From: Arthrobacter jinronghuae
Lineage (GTDB): Bacteria > Actinomycetota > Actinomycetes > Actinomycetales > Micrococcaceae
Reading direction: 5' to 3'
DNA length: 64,000 bases
Assembly: GCF_025244825.1 (NCBI RefSeq)
Contig: NZ_CP104263.1
Location: 3,348,001-3,412,000 of the forward strand
The notes beneath the pieces are model-generated. The model saw only the letters and a list, made by a program, of their open reading frames with translations. It had not been told where the DNA came from and did no database searches. The position numbers were made by a program, and so were the translations under genes. The stretch's first letter is position 1; the number at the start of each line of letters is the position of its first letter. This document shows, one piece after another, positions 43,860 through 51,058 of this stretch.

Positions 43860-44923
43860 CGGCAGCGGCGACGTCGGCCGGGACGACGGCGAGCGGGACG
43901 ACGCCGGCCGGGAAGCGCGGGCGCCGGGCAGCGGCCGGGATTCCGCTGCTCGGTGTCCTCCTGGTCGCCGGCATGTTTGCCGCCGTCACGGTCGGCCCGG
44001 CCGACATCTCGGTGGCCGACGTCTGCCGGAGTGTGGCCTCGCACCTGTCCCTTGCGGAGTCGCCGCTCTCGGCGACGCGGGACGCGATCATCTGGGAGCT
44101 GCGCCTGCCACGAGTGCTGACCGCCGCCTTCATAGGGGCGGGACTGGCCGTCTGCGGCGTCGTGCTGCAGGCGAGCACCCGCAACCCGTTGGCCGACCCC
44201 TATCTGCTCGGGCTGTCCTCCGGCGCTTCCCTCGGTGCCGTGCTCGTGATCGTGGCCGGTGTCAGCGTCGCCCTTCCCGTCGCGGCGTTCACCGGCTCCC
44301 TTCTGGCGCTGGCCGGGACCCTGCTGCTGGCCGGGTCGGCCGGGCCGCAGAGCCCCTCCCGCACCGTCCTCGCCGGGGTGGCCGTATCCTCGGCGCTTTC
44401 CGCGCTCACCAGCCTGGTCATCTTCTGGAGCGCCACCGGGGACAGCTACCGGGAGATCCTAGGCTGGCTCCTCGGCTCCCTCGCCGGTGCCAGCTGGAGC
44501 GGAACGGCGATCGCCGCGGCGGCGTTCCTCGCCCTGGGCATCCCCCTCGCCCTGTCCGCGAACACGCTCAACGCGTTTGCGTTCGGTGACCGCACCGCCC
44601 GCTCCCTGGGGATCAACACCGGCGCGGCGCGCGGCCTGCTCCTGGCGGCCAGCGCAGTGCTCACCGGCGCCCTTGTGGCGGTGAGCGGTTCGATCGGCTT
44701 CGTCGGCCTGCTCATCCCGCATGCCGCGCGGCTGCTCACCGGCCCCGGGCACCGGCTGCTGCTTCCGGTCGCCGCCCTCGGCGGGGCGCTCCTGCTGGTC
44801 GCCGCCGACACGATTGCCCGGTCCGCCTTCGACCCGCGGGAGCTTCCGGTGGGCATCATCACGGCGATTCTCGGTGCCCCTGCCTTTGCCCTGCTGATGC
44901 TGCGCGCACGGCGGTCGCTGTGA
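43856..44923 (+). CDS. FecCD-type permease of the putative F420-0 ABC transporter
   Basis: 355 aa, GTG start overlapping the previous stop. About nine to ten membrane helices. FecCD hallmarks: RLPRVLTAAFIGAGLAVCGVVLQASTRNPLADPYLLGLSSGASLGA early on and SGSIGFVGLLIPHAARLLTGPGHR near the ATPase-contact loop. The long Thr/Ala-rich N-terminus is typical of GC-rich relatives. Co-translated with the ATPase (GTGA). Confidence 0.87.
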   Translation: MTAAATSAGTTASGTTPAGKRGRRAAAGIPLLGVLLVAGMFAAVTVGPADISVADVCRSVASHLSLAESPLSATRDAIIWELRLPRVLTAAFIGAGLAVCGVVLQASTRNPLADPYLLGLSSGASLGAVLVIVAGVSVALPVAAFTGSLLALAGTLLLAGSAGPQSPSRTVLAGVAVSSALSALTSLVIFWSATGDSYREILGWLLGSLAGASWSGTAIAAAAFLALGIPLALSANTLNAFAFGDRTARSLGINTGAARGLLLAASAVLTGALVAVSGSIGFVGLLIPHAARLLTGPGHRLLLPVAALGGALLLVAADTIARSAFDPRELPVGIITAILGAPAFALLMLRARRSL

Positions 44924-45693
44924 ATACGGTGCAGGTGGATGGCCTGTCCTTCGCACGCGGCGGCCGTCTCGTCATCGACGGTGTCACCGCCGTCGCCCCC
45001 GCCGGGTCCGTCACCGCGGTCATCGGGCCCAATGCCGCGGGCAAGTCCACGCTGCTGCAGCTCCTCGCCCACCTGGAAAACCCCACCAGCGGCACCGTTC
45101 GCCTGGGTAACACGGACCTGGCCTCCCTGCCGCGGCGGCGCCGCGCACGGTACGTCGCCTTTATCGACCAGCACTCCGCGGCCGACCTTCCCCTGGCCGT
45201 GCAGGACGTCGTTATGCTCGGCCGGACGCCCCGGCTGGGCCGTCTTGCCGCGCCCGGCACCGAGGATCACGACGTCGTCGGCGCCGCCCTGCTCCGGACC
45301 GGAGCCGCGCAGCTCGCCCGCCGGGTTTTTGCCGAGCTCTCTGGCGGGGAACGTCAGCGGGTCCTCCTGGCACGCGCCCTCGCCCAGGAGCCGACGCTCC
45401 TGCTCCTGGACGAACCGACCAACCACCTCGATGTCCGCGCGCAGCTCGAAACCCTCGAACTGCTCCGCGATCTCGCGCGGGACGGACTCACAGTGATCAC
45501 CGCCCTGCATGACGTGAACCTGGCTGCACGGTATGCCGACCGAATCATTGCCCTCGACGACGGCCGGGTCGTCGCCGCCGGTGAAACGTCGTCGGTCCTG
45601 TCCGCCGCGCTGGTCTCCGACCTGTACCGGGTCAACGCGACCCCTCTTGGGGAGGGAAGGTTCTTCTCCTTCTCCCTCCCCGGCGTTTCCTGA
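44920..45693 (+). CDS. ATPase of the putative F420-0 ABC transporter
   Basis: 257 aa. Walker A GPNAAGKST, Q-loop DQHSAADLPL, signature LSGGERQRV, Walker B LLLLDEPTNHLD and switch histidine in ITALHDVNLA. FepC/BtuD class. It is the last gene of the six-gene operon that starts with the LLM-FAD fusion. Confidence 0.9.
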   Translation: MNTVQVDGLSFARGGRLVIDGVTAVAPAGSVTAVIGPNAAGKSTLLQLLAHLENPTSGTVRLGNTDLASLPRRRRARYVAFIDQHSAADLPLAVQDVVMLGRTPRLGRLAAPGTEDHDVVGAALLRTGAAQLARRVFAELSGGERQRVLLARALAQEPTLLLLDEPTNHLDVRAQLETLELLRDLARDGLTVITALHDVNLAARYADRIIALDDGRVVAAGETSSVLSAALVSDLYRVNATPLGEGRFFSFSLPGVS

Positions 45694-45780
45694 ACGGTGC
45701 CCGCACCGACAGGTGCAGGGAGGTTGCTCGACCTCTGGCGCCTTCCCGAAGGCCGTGGCGGGATATGAAATGATCCGTCA

Positions 45781-46344
45781 ATGACTGCCACCCGCACTCC
45801 CGAAGGACCGCAAGTGGTCTCCGTCAGTCAAAGCAGCAAGCACAACTTCAGCAAGGACCGGGTCGACTCGGTTCTGCTCGTGGAAGGGCTGGGCCTCGAC
45901 GGAGACGCGCATTCCGGCACCACCGTGCAGCACGTGTTCAGAAAGCGGTTCCACCCGACGGAACCCAACCTGCGGCAGGTACACCTGATCCATGCGGAGC
46001 TCTTCGAGGAACTGGCGCAGGACGGCTTCGAGGTGGGTCCCGGCGACCTCGGGGAAAACATCACCACCCGCGGCATCGACCTCCTGAACCTGCCCGAGGG
46101 GACACTCCTGCGGATCGGACCCGACGCCGTCGTCCAGGTAACCGGACTGCGGAATCCCTGCCGGCAGATTGACCGCTTCCAAACCGGAATGCTCAAAGCG
46201 GTGCTCCCGCGCAACAGCGCGGGAAAAACCGTGCGGAAGACGGGAATCATGGGCATTGTGCTGAGCGGCGGGGCCGTAAGCACCGGCGATGAAATCCGCG
46301 TTGAGGTTCCCGCCGGGTCGCATCGTCAGCTCAGATGCGTCTGA
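45781..46344 (+). CDS. MOSC domain protein
   Basis: 187 aa. The MOSC core is visible: GLDGDAHSGTTVQHVF, PGDLGENITTRGIDLLNLPEGT and TGLRNPCRQIDRF, the last holding the conserved cysteine that binds sulphur or the molybdenum cofactor. Such small single-domain proteins resemble YiiM, involved in reduction or detoxification of N-hydroxylated compounds. A decayed, closely similar copy lies at 53780-54308. A long inverted repeat at 46442-46483 terminates it. Confidence 0.87.
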   Translation: MTATRTPEGPQVVSVSQSSKHNFSKDRVDSVLLVEGLGLDGDAHSGTTVQHVFRKRFHPTEPNLRQVHLIHAELFEELAQDGFEVGPGDLGENITTRGIDLLNLPEGTLLRIGPDAVVQVTGLRNPCRQIDRFQTGMLKAVLPRNSAGKTVRKTGIMGIVLSGGAVSTGDEIRVEVPAGSHRQLRCV

Positions 46345-46441
46345 TTCTGAACGGAGGTGACGCCTGCTGCACGGCTAGGCGACGCCCTGAAAGAGCCAGT
46401 TTTTGAAGCGCCATCGATTTTGAGCCTGAACGACGACGGCA

Positions 46442-46483
46442 AAGGAATAGCCAGAAGCAACCGTGCGCTTCTGGCTATTCCTT
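46442..46483. terminator. Perfect 17-bp inverted repeat, bidirectional terminator
   Basis: AAGGAATAGCCAGAAGC (46442-46458) and its complement (46467-46483) surround eight bases, between the converging MOSC and TM2/Ltp genes. It has the same long, perfect, relatively AT-rich design as the element at 22351-22406. Confidence 0.7.
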
Positions 46484-46512
46484 GAAGGTGCCGCAGACTC
46501 CGGCGGAGGTGG

Positions 46513-47283
46513 CTACTTCAGGTTCTGAATGGCGTAGTCGGCTTCCTCCGGCGTGAACTGCTCGCCGTGTTCGCTGACGAGCTGCTCGCGGATTTCCTCG
46601 GGGGTCTTGTCCCATCCGTCCTTGTAGTTCTGGGCATTCTTCAGCGCGTTCTCCTTGTAGTCCACGTCAAAGTTGTCCAGGACATACTGAGCCGCCTCCG
46701 GGGAGTGGCCAGCGAAGATCAGCTTGTCGTAGAAGTCGGCCTTGCTCGGGCTCAGAAAGTTGATGCCCTCAGCACTCTCCATAGCGGCCCGGTATTCCTC
46801 CGGCACTGACGAGTCCATGGTGGAATCTTCCGACTCGACGGGAGCGGGGGCCACCGTGTACTCCTCTGAGGGAGCCGGGGCCTCGACTGCCGTGCCGTTG
46901 TCCTCCTGGGACACTGTCTGGCTGTTCTCAACGGCCGAGCCGACTGCCAGCGCTCCGGTGAGGACCATGACCAGCGAAACCACGATGTTGAGGACCCAGA
47001 CGACGGCTGTGACGATCCACGCCATCTTCTTGTTCTCTGGGTATCCGGCGAGAGGCTGACCGTTCTTGTCCTTCTGGTTGCCGGTCAGGGTGATGATCAG
47101 GTCGACCAGCGTCCAGATACCGAAACCGCCACCCGTCAGGAGCTTCAGGACGCCGGTCCCGATCTTGCCCAGGTAGAAGCGATCGATGCCCAGCGTGCCA
47201 AGGAAGAGCGCGAGCAGCCATGTCACAACGAAGGACTTCTTGGTGGCGGTAGTGGTCATATAACTTGTGTCGGTAGTGCTCAT
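46513..47283 (-). CDS. TM2 domain protein with two Ltp repeats
   Basis: 256 aa. Residues about 15-70 form a TM2 domain (VTWLLALFLGTLGIDRFYLGKIGTG, then GIWTLVDLI). A third hydrophobic helix near residue 90-115 is followed by an acidic, Glu/Pro-rich spacer and two copies of the Ltp (host-cell-surface lipoprotein-like) repeat, recognisable from YDKLIFAGHSPEAAQYVLDN and IREQLVSEHGEQFTPEEADYAI. The repeats should face outside. Ltp domains are found in a Streptococcus phage superinfection-exclusion protein; here the role is unknown. ATG at 47283; an ATG at 47259 is an alternative. Confidence 0.82.
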   Translation of the reverse strand: MSTTDTSYMTTTATKKSFVVTWLLALFLGTLGIDRFYLGKIGTGVLKLLTGGGFGIWTLVDLIITLTGNQKDKNGQPLAGYPENKKMAWIVTAVVWVLNIVVSLVMVLTGALAVGSAVENSQTVSQEDNGTAVEAPAPSEEYTVAPAPVESEDSTMDSSVPEEYRAAMESAEGINFLSPSKADFYDKLIFAGHSPEAAQYVLDNFDVDYKENALKNAQNYKDGWDKTPEEIREQLVSEHGEQFTPEEADYAIQNLK

Positions 47284-47284
47284 T

Positions 47285-47300
47285 AAAAGGTATGCCTTTT
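47285..47300 (-). promoter_or_regulatory. Short hairpin before the TM2/Ltp gene
   Basis: AAAAGG and CCTTTT pair around TATG directly ahead of the start at 47283. It includes the only purine-rich stretch near the start, so it could modulate translation. Confidence 0.3.
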
Positions 47301-47658
47301 CTGTGATCAGGGTCGTTCTTCAGTAGTCCAAGATGTCAACGCGCCAGAACCCGGGGTATTCTCCAGGATGAAGTTTCTGCTTATCGAAGGGAATCCTGCC
47401 ATGCGGTTCCGGTTAGGCGAAATCCGTCTGTCGGACGCATATTTGCCGGTGGAAAACCCACGGCTTCCCGTACCGAAAGAAATTGCGGTGACTGGATTGT
47501 CATATCGCGGTCATCAACGCTGAATCAGGGAAATACCGAGCTTCATGCCTTAAATCATCCCGACGGAAACCAGTGAAGGAGCCTTAGCAGGCCGTCATTC
47601 TCACCCGGCCCCCGCCGCCTATGTCCAGAACCGGAAACCTTCGATAGCATCCGGCCCC
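47301..47658. other. Gap without a recognised gene
   Basis: About 360 bases between the divergent TM2/Ltp and acetamidase genes. It must hold both promoters, but no clear -35/-10 pair or operator is visible to me and no frame looks coding. Confidence 0.4.
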
Positions 47659-48660
47659 ATGGAAATCCTTGAGTACCGCCCGCGTCCGGACCAGCTGGTC
47701 TACACCTTCGGCGGGGCCGAGCCCGTGATGAAGGTTCGACCAGGAACCGCCTTGAAGCTCTGGTCAGAGGACGCATTCAACAACGCGCTGACCACGGTCG
47801 AGGACCTCTCCAGTGAGAAGGTCGACCTCAACTTCGTGAACCCGCAGACCGGACCGTTCTACGTTGAAGGCGCCGAACCCGGCGACACGCTCGCCCTGCA
47901 CATCGTGGAACTGACCCCGGCGCGGAGCTACGGCGCCTCCGCCACCATCCCGTTCTTCGGCGGGCTCACCAGCACCGACCGCACCGCGTTCCTGCAGGAT
48001 CCGTTGCCGGACACCACCTGGATTTACCACGTGGACTCGGCCCGCTCCACCGTCGGTTTCTCCGCCCGGTTCGGGGACTTTGAGGTCGCTCTGCCGCTGG
48101 AACCCATGTTGGGAACGGTGGGGGTGGCTCCTCCCGGCGGGGAGGTCCGCTCCTCTCTGGTCCCCGAACGCTTCGGCGGAAACATGGACGCCCCGGAGGT
48201 GAAGGCCGGAACCACCGTGTACCTCGGGGTGAACCAGCCGGGCGCGCTGTTCTCCATCGGCGACGGGCACTACCGCCAGGGCGAAGGTGAAGCCTGCGGC
48301 ACCGCCGTCGAAGGGGCCATGCATTCCACGATCCTGGTGGAACTGATCAAAGGCGGCGCCCCAACCTGGCCTCGGCTGGAGACCGACGCCGAGTGGATGG
48401 CGGTCGGCTCGTCCCGGCCCATGGAGGATTCCTGGCGCATCGGCCAGGTGGAGATGGTGCGCTGGTTCGGCGAGCTGTTCGGCCTGCACCAGATGGACGC
48501 CTACCAATTGCTCACCCAGACAGCGCAGGCACCGATCGCCAACGCCGTGGACGCCAACTACTCCGTGGTGGTCAAGGCACGCAAGTCCCTGTTCCCGCAG
48601 GCCGCAGCCTACGGCGGGCTGCACGCCGACCTGCGCCGGCGCAGTGAAGAACTTCTCTAA
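47659..48660 (+). CDS. Acetamidase/formamidase family protein
   Basis: 333 aa, ATG at 47659. FmdA-type features: VNPQTGPFYVEGAEPGDTLALHI near the N-terminus, PERFGGNMD in the middle and LFSIGDGHYRQGEGE, the conserved Gly-Asp-Gly-His metal site. The family hydrolyses short amides such as formamide or acetamide to ammonia and an acid, in the cytoplasm. It is followed 27 bases later by an SDR gene, perhaps one operon for amide/alcohol use. Confidence 0.87.
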   Translation: MEILEYRPRPDQLVYTFGGAEPVMKVRPGTALKLWSEDAFNNALTTVEDLSSEKVDLNFVNPQTGPFYVEGAEPGDTLALHIVELTPARSYGASATIPFFGGLTSTDRTAFLQDPLPDTTWIYHVDSARSTVGFSARFGDFEVALPLEPMLGTVGVAPPGGEVRSSLVPERFGGNMDAPEVKAGTTVYLGVNQPGALFSIGDGHYRQGEGEACGTAVEGAMHSTILVELIKGGAPTWPRLETDAEWMAVGSSRPMEDSWRIGQVEMVRWFGELFGLHQMDAYQLLTQTAQAPIANAVDANYSVVVKARKSLFPQAAAYGGLHADLRRRSEELL

Positions 48661-48687
48661 ACCCGACAACCTGCCCCGGAGGAAACC

Positions 48688-49449
48688 ATGGATCTGCAGT
48701 TGAACGGCAAGACGGCACTGGTCACCGGCGGAACCCGGGGAATCGGGCGGGCCATCGTGGAAGCGTTCGCCGCGGAGGGGGCCAACGTTGCCTTCTGCGC
48801 CCGGGACGCGGCGGAAATCAGTGCCACCGAAACGGCATTGGCCGGCAGTGGCGTGAAGGTGGAAGGCACCGTTCTGGACGTGGGCGACGGCGACGCGGTG
48901 GCCGCCTGGGTGGATGCCGTCGCCGGACGCTTCGGTGGTTTGGACGCGGTGGTCAGCAACGTCAGCGCCCTGGCCATCGATGACAGTGCCGAGTCGTGGG
49001 AGGCGTGCCTGCGGGTAGACCTGATGGGAACCGTGCGCCTGATGCAGGCGGCGATCCCGCATGTTGGGCGCAGCGAGTCGCCGTCGCTGGTGGCCATTTC
49101 CAGCGTCTCCGGCCGGGAGGTGGATTTCGCGTCCGGGCCGTACGGCACGGTCAAGTCCGCGCTGATCGCCTACATGGCCGGGCTGGCCTTCCAGTTGGCC
49201 GGGACCGGGATCCGCGCCAACACGGTGTCGCCGGGCAACACCTATCACGACGGCGGCGTCTGGCAGAGCATGGAACGGAACAGTCCGGAGATGTTTGCCT
49301 CGTCTCTGGCGCTGAATCCCACCGGACGGATGGGCAGCGCGCAGGAGGTGGCCGACGTCGTTGTTTTCGTCTCCAGTCCGAGCGCCTCCCGGATGACCGG
49401 AGCGAACGTCCTCGCGGACGGCGGCCTCTCCCGGGGAATCCAGTTCTAG
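48688..49449 (+). CDS. SDR family oxidoreductase
   Basis: 253 aa, ATG at 48688 with GGAGG upstream. Classical SDR: TGGTRGIGRA cofactor motif, SNVSALA in place of NNAG, ISSVSGRE with the catalytic Ser, and PYGTVKSAL with Tyr and Lys. The C-terminal GANVLADGGLSRG is typical. Acts as an NAD(P)-dependent alcohol/ketone oxidoreductase with unknown substrate. It probably shares a transcript with the acetamidase-family gene. Confidence 0.87.
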   Translation: MDLQLNGKTALVTGGTRGIGRAIVEAFAAEGANVAFCARDAAEISATETALAGSGVKVEGTVLDVGDGDAVAAWVDAVAGRFGGLDAVVSNVSALAIDDSAESWEACLRVDLMGTVRLMQAAIPHVGRSESPSLVAISSVSGREVDFASGPYGTVKSALIAYMAGLAFQLAGTGIRANTVSPGNTYHDGGVWQSMERNSPEMFASSLALNPTGRMGSAQEVADVVVFVSSPSASRMTGANVLADGGLSRGIQF

Positions 49450-49502
49450 GAAAACGTCGTCCGGAACATAAGCGGTGCCCCTGGCGTGGGCCGCCTACGC
49501 CG

Positions 49503-50507
49503 TCATTTCTTACCCGGCTTCGACGGCTGCGACGAGCGCTCCTCACCGGAATAGTGCGCTTCAATATCCTTACTCCAAGCACGCGCGTATAGGCCAAGCG
49601 CGCCCTGTTCCCGGAGCGGGAAGCCCAGCCGGTTGAGTGCTAGCCCGCTAGCCCCCATAGCCAACTGCTGCGCACTGCGACTGATGCGTTGCTTGTCTGC
49701 CCGGTACAAATACTCATCGATGGCCCTCGCCCAGCGTTTCCGCCAGATATCGACTGCCGACTCCGAGGCAAGGGCGGCCATCACCCTATGCGCAGGCATA
49801 ACCCGGGGTGCCATCTGGGCCATCATTGCCGTGCGTGCCTGCCCGGAGTGCGAACCAAAAGAACCTGTGCAGGCGTGCAGATGAGCGTTCCAGTAGTAGT
49901 CCCAGCTAGTGGTTCTGCGGTCGGGCCACACAGCCGAGCGCGGTCCGCGCATCATGGCGTGGCCGGTGTCGAAGAGAAGCAGGGCGGCCAGCATCGAGCG
50001 CATGTTGAGGCGGGGAAAACGGTTGACTGCCCACAAAGCCAGGTCCGAGGACAAGTCGGCAACCTCAGAAACCAGTTCCAAGCCCTTCGGTCCACCGAAC
50101 CGGGCAAATGCCGCTTCCATTACTTCGTGCGCTGGTTCGCCTGATCGGGGTGGATAAGTGATGTCCGGCCACCGGGAGATCTTCACGGGCCCCAGTGAGG
50201 CAGCGCTTTCGTCTGCCAACGCGTACACAAACTTCCAAAGCCGCTTAACGACGTCGTCGGCGGCACGCACATGCAGGTGCACGGCCGGATGGGCGGATTC
50301 CAGCCTGCGGGAAAAGCCAAACCAGCGCTCTCCCCCGGTCCTCGTTCCGGAAATCAGCGGAGCAACAATGCGGCGGACTATTTCATCACCCGCATCCCTG
50401 CGCTCCGGCTCTACAGTCAACATGGACCACACAGCCGTGCTGTCGTGCTGCACAGGACGGGTAGCTGCCTCTCGATGACCAGTGTTCGATTGCATTACGC
50501 GGCTCAT
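49503..50507 (-). CDS. Lantibiotic dehydratase C-terminal (SpaB_C / thiopeptide-type) domain protein
   Basis: 334 aa, ATG at 50507 with GGGGATG upstream. Features recalling PF14028: an N-terminal AVWSMLTVEPERRDAGDEIVRR, WFGFSRR (the W-F-x-x-R strand), HPAVHLHVRA, then a middle FGGPKGLELVSEVADLSS leading to a helical half with repeated Trp/Tyr residues. In thiopeptide and lanthipeptide pathways this fold carries the glutamate-elimination or cycloaddition activity, but the large tRNA-dependent dehydratase partner is not encoded in this window. A small ORF at 50691-50918 lies upstream on the same strand. Alternatively it is an unrelated hypothetical protein. Confidence 0.6.
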   Translation of the reverse strand: MSRVMQSNTGHREAATRPVQHDSTAVWSMLTVEPERRDAGDEIVRRIVAPLISGTRTGGERWFGFSRRLESAHPAVHLHVRAADDVVKRLWKFVYALADESAASLGPVKISRWPDITYPPRSGEPAHEVMEAAFARFGGPKGLELVSEVADLSSDLALWAVNRFPRLNMRSMLAALLLFDTGHAMMRGPRSAVWPDRRTTSWDYYWNAHLHACTGSFGSHSGQARTAMMAQMAPRVMPAHRVMAALASESAVDIWRKRWARAIDEYLYRADKQRISRSAQQLAMGASGLALNRLGFPLREQGALGLYARAWSKDIEAHYSGEERSSQPSKPGKK

Positions 50508-50690
50508 ATCATCCCCAAAATGATCGTCTTGACTTCGGTAGGTGTGTTCCCAACAGTGCGTTCGCAACAGTGTGTTGCCAAAATGTGAATGTCCATACGG
50601 GTTCTAAGAAATTTCCCATTTGCGTCAGGGACTCTTTTCCTGCGCACGCTGACCGACTATGGGTTTGCGAACCCTCCACGCGGGCTGCAC

Positions 50691-50918
50691 CTACTCGTAC
50701 CGCACCGGCTTCGACACGGTCACTACGCGTACCTGCGGCGTCGCTTGCTCCAGGAGGACCTGGTCGACATCGTCGTCGTCGGACGCTCGGCCCTCGCCAC
50801 CCGGGCCTGCGGTTGTCAGTATCTTCACGTTGATGACCGTCGTGGCGCCGCCGGTACCCGCGGCGATGGCTTTTGGGCAGTTCATATAGGCCGCAGAACC
50901 AAACCCAGGAGTTTTCAT
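50691..50918 (-). CDS. Small hypothetical protein next to the SpaB_C-like gene
   Basis: 75 aa. Codon usage is GC-ending over most of its length, which supports real coding, at least from the internal ATG at 50885 (MNCPKAIAAG). There is an acidic run (SDDDDVDQVLLEQ) followed by a basic tail ending VRYE. It could be a RiPP precursor with a leader-like acidic segment for the neighbouring enzyme, though the tail is poor in Ser/Cys. The start is uncertain: AAAGGGG abuts the ATG at 50918. Apart from this ORF, 50508-51058 shows nothing else I can support. Confidence 0.4.
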   Translation of the reverse strand: MKTPGFGSAAYMNCPKAIAAGTGGATTVINVKILTTAGPGGEGRASDDDDVDQVLLEQATPQVRVVTVSKPVRYE

Positions 50919-51058
50919 TCCCCTTTAATTGCCACCGTGAAACAACAGCAAGACGACAGGGAACGAATTCCGCAATTTTGTTATCCAAAATTTACCGTGC
51001 TGTACACTGCGGACTATCTGATCCCCTTCCCTTCTGTTTCGAAAGACCACATTCACGT

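Noticed and set aside
50509..50988. A 159-residue minus-strand frame upstream of the SpaB_C-like gene
   Set aside because: Its Arg/Gly-rich middle reads like an out-of-frame translation of the more credible 75-residue ORF at 50691-50918.
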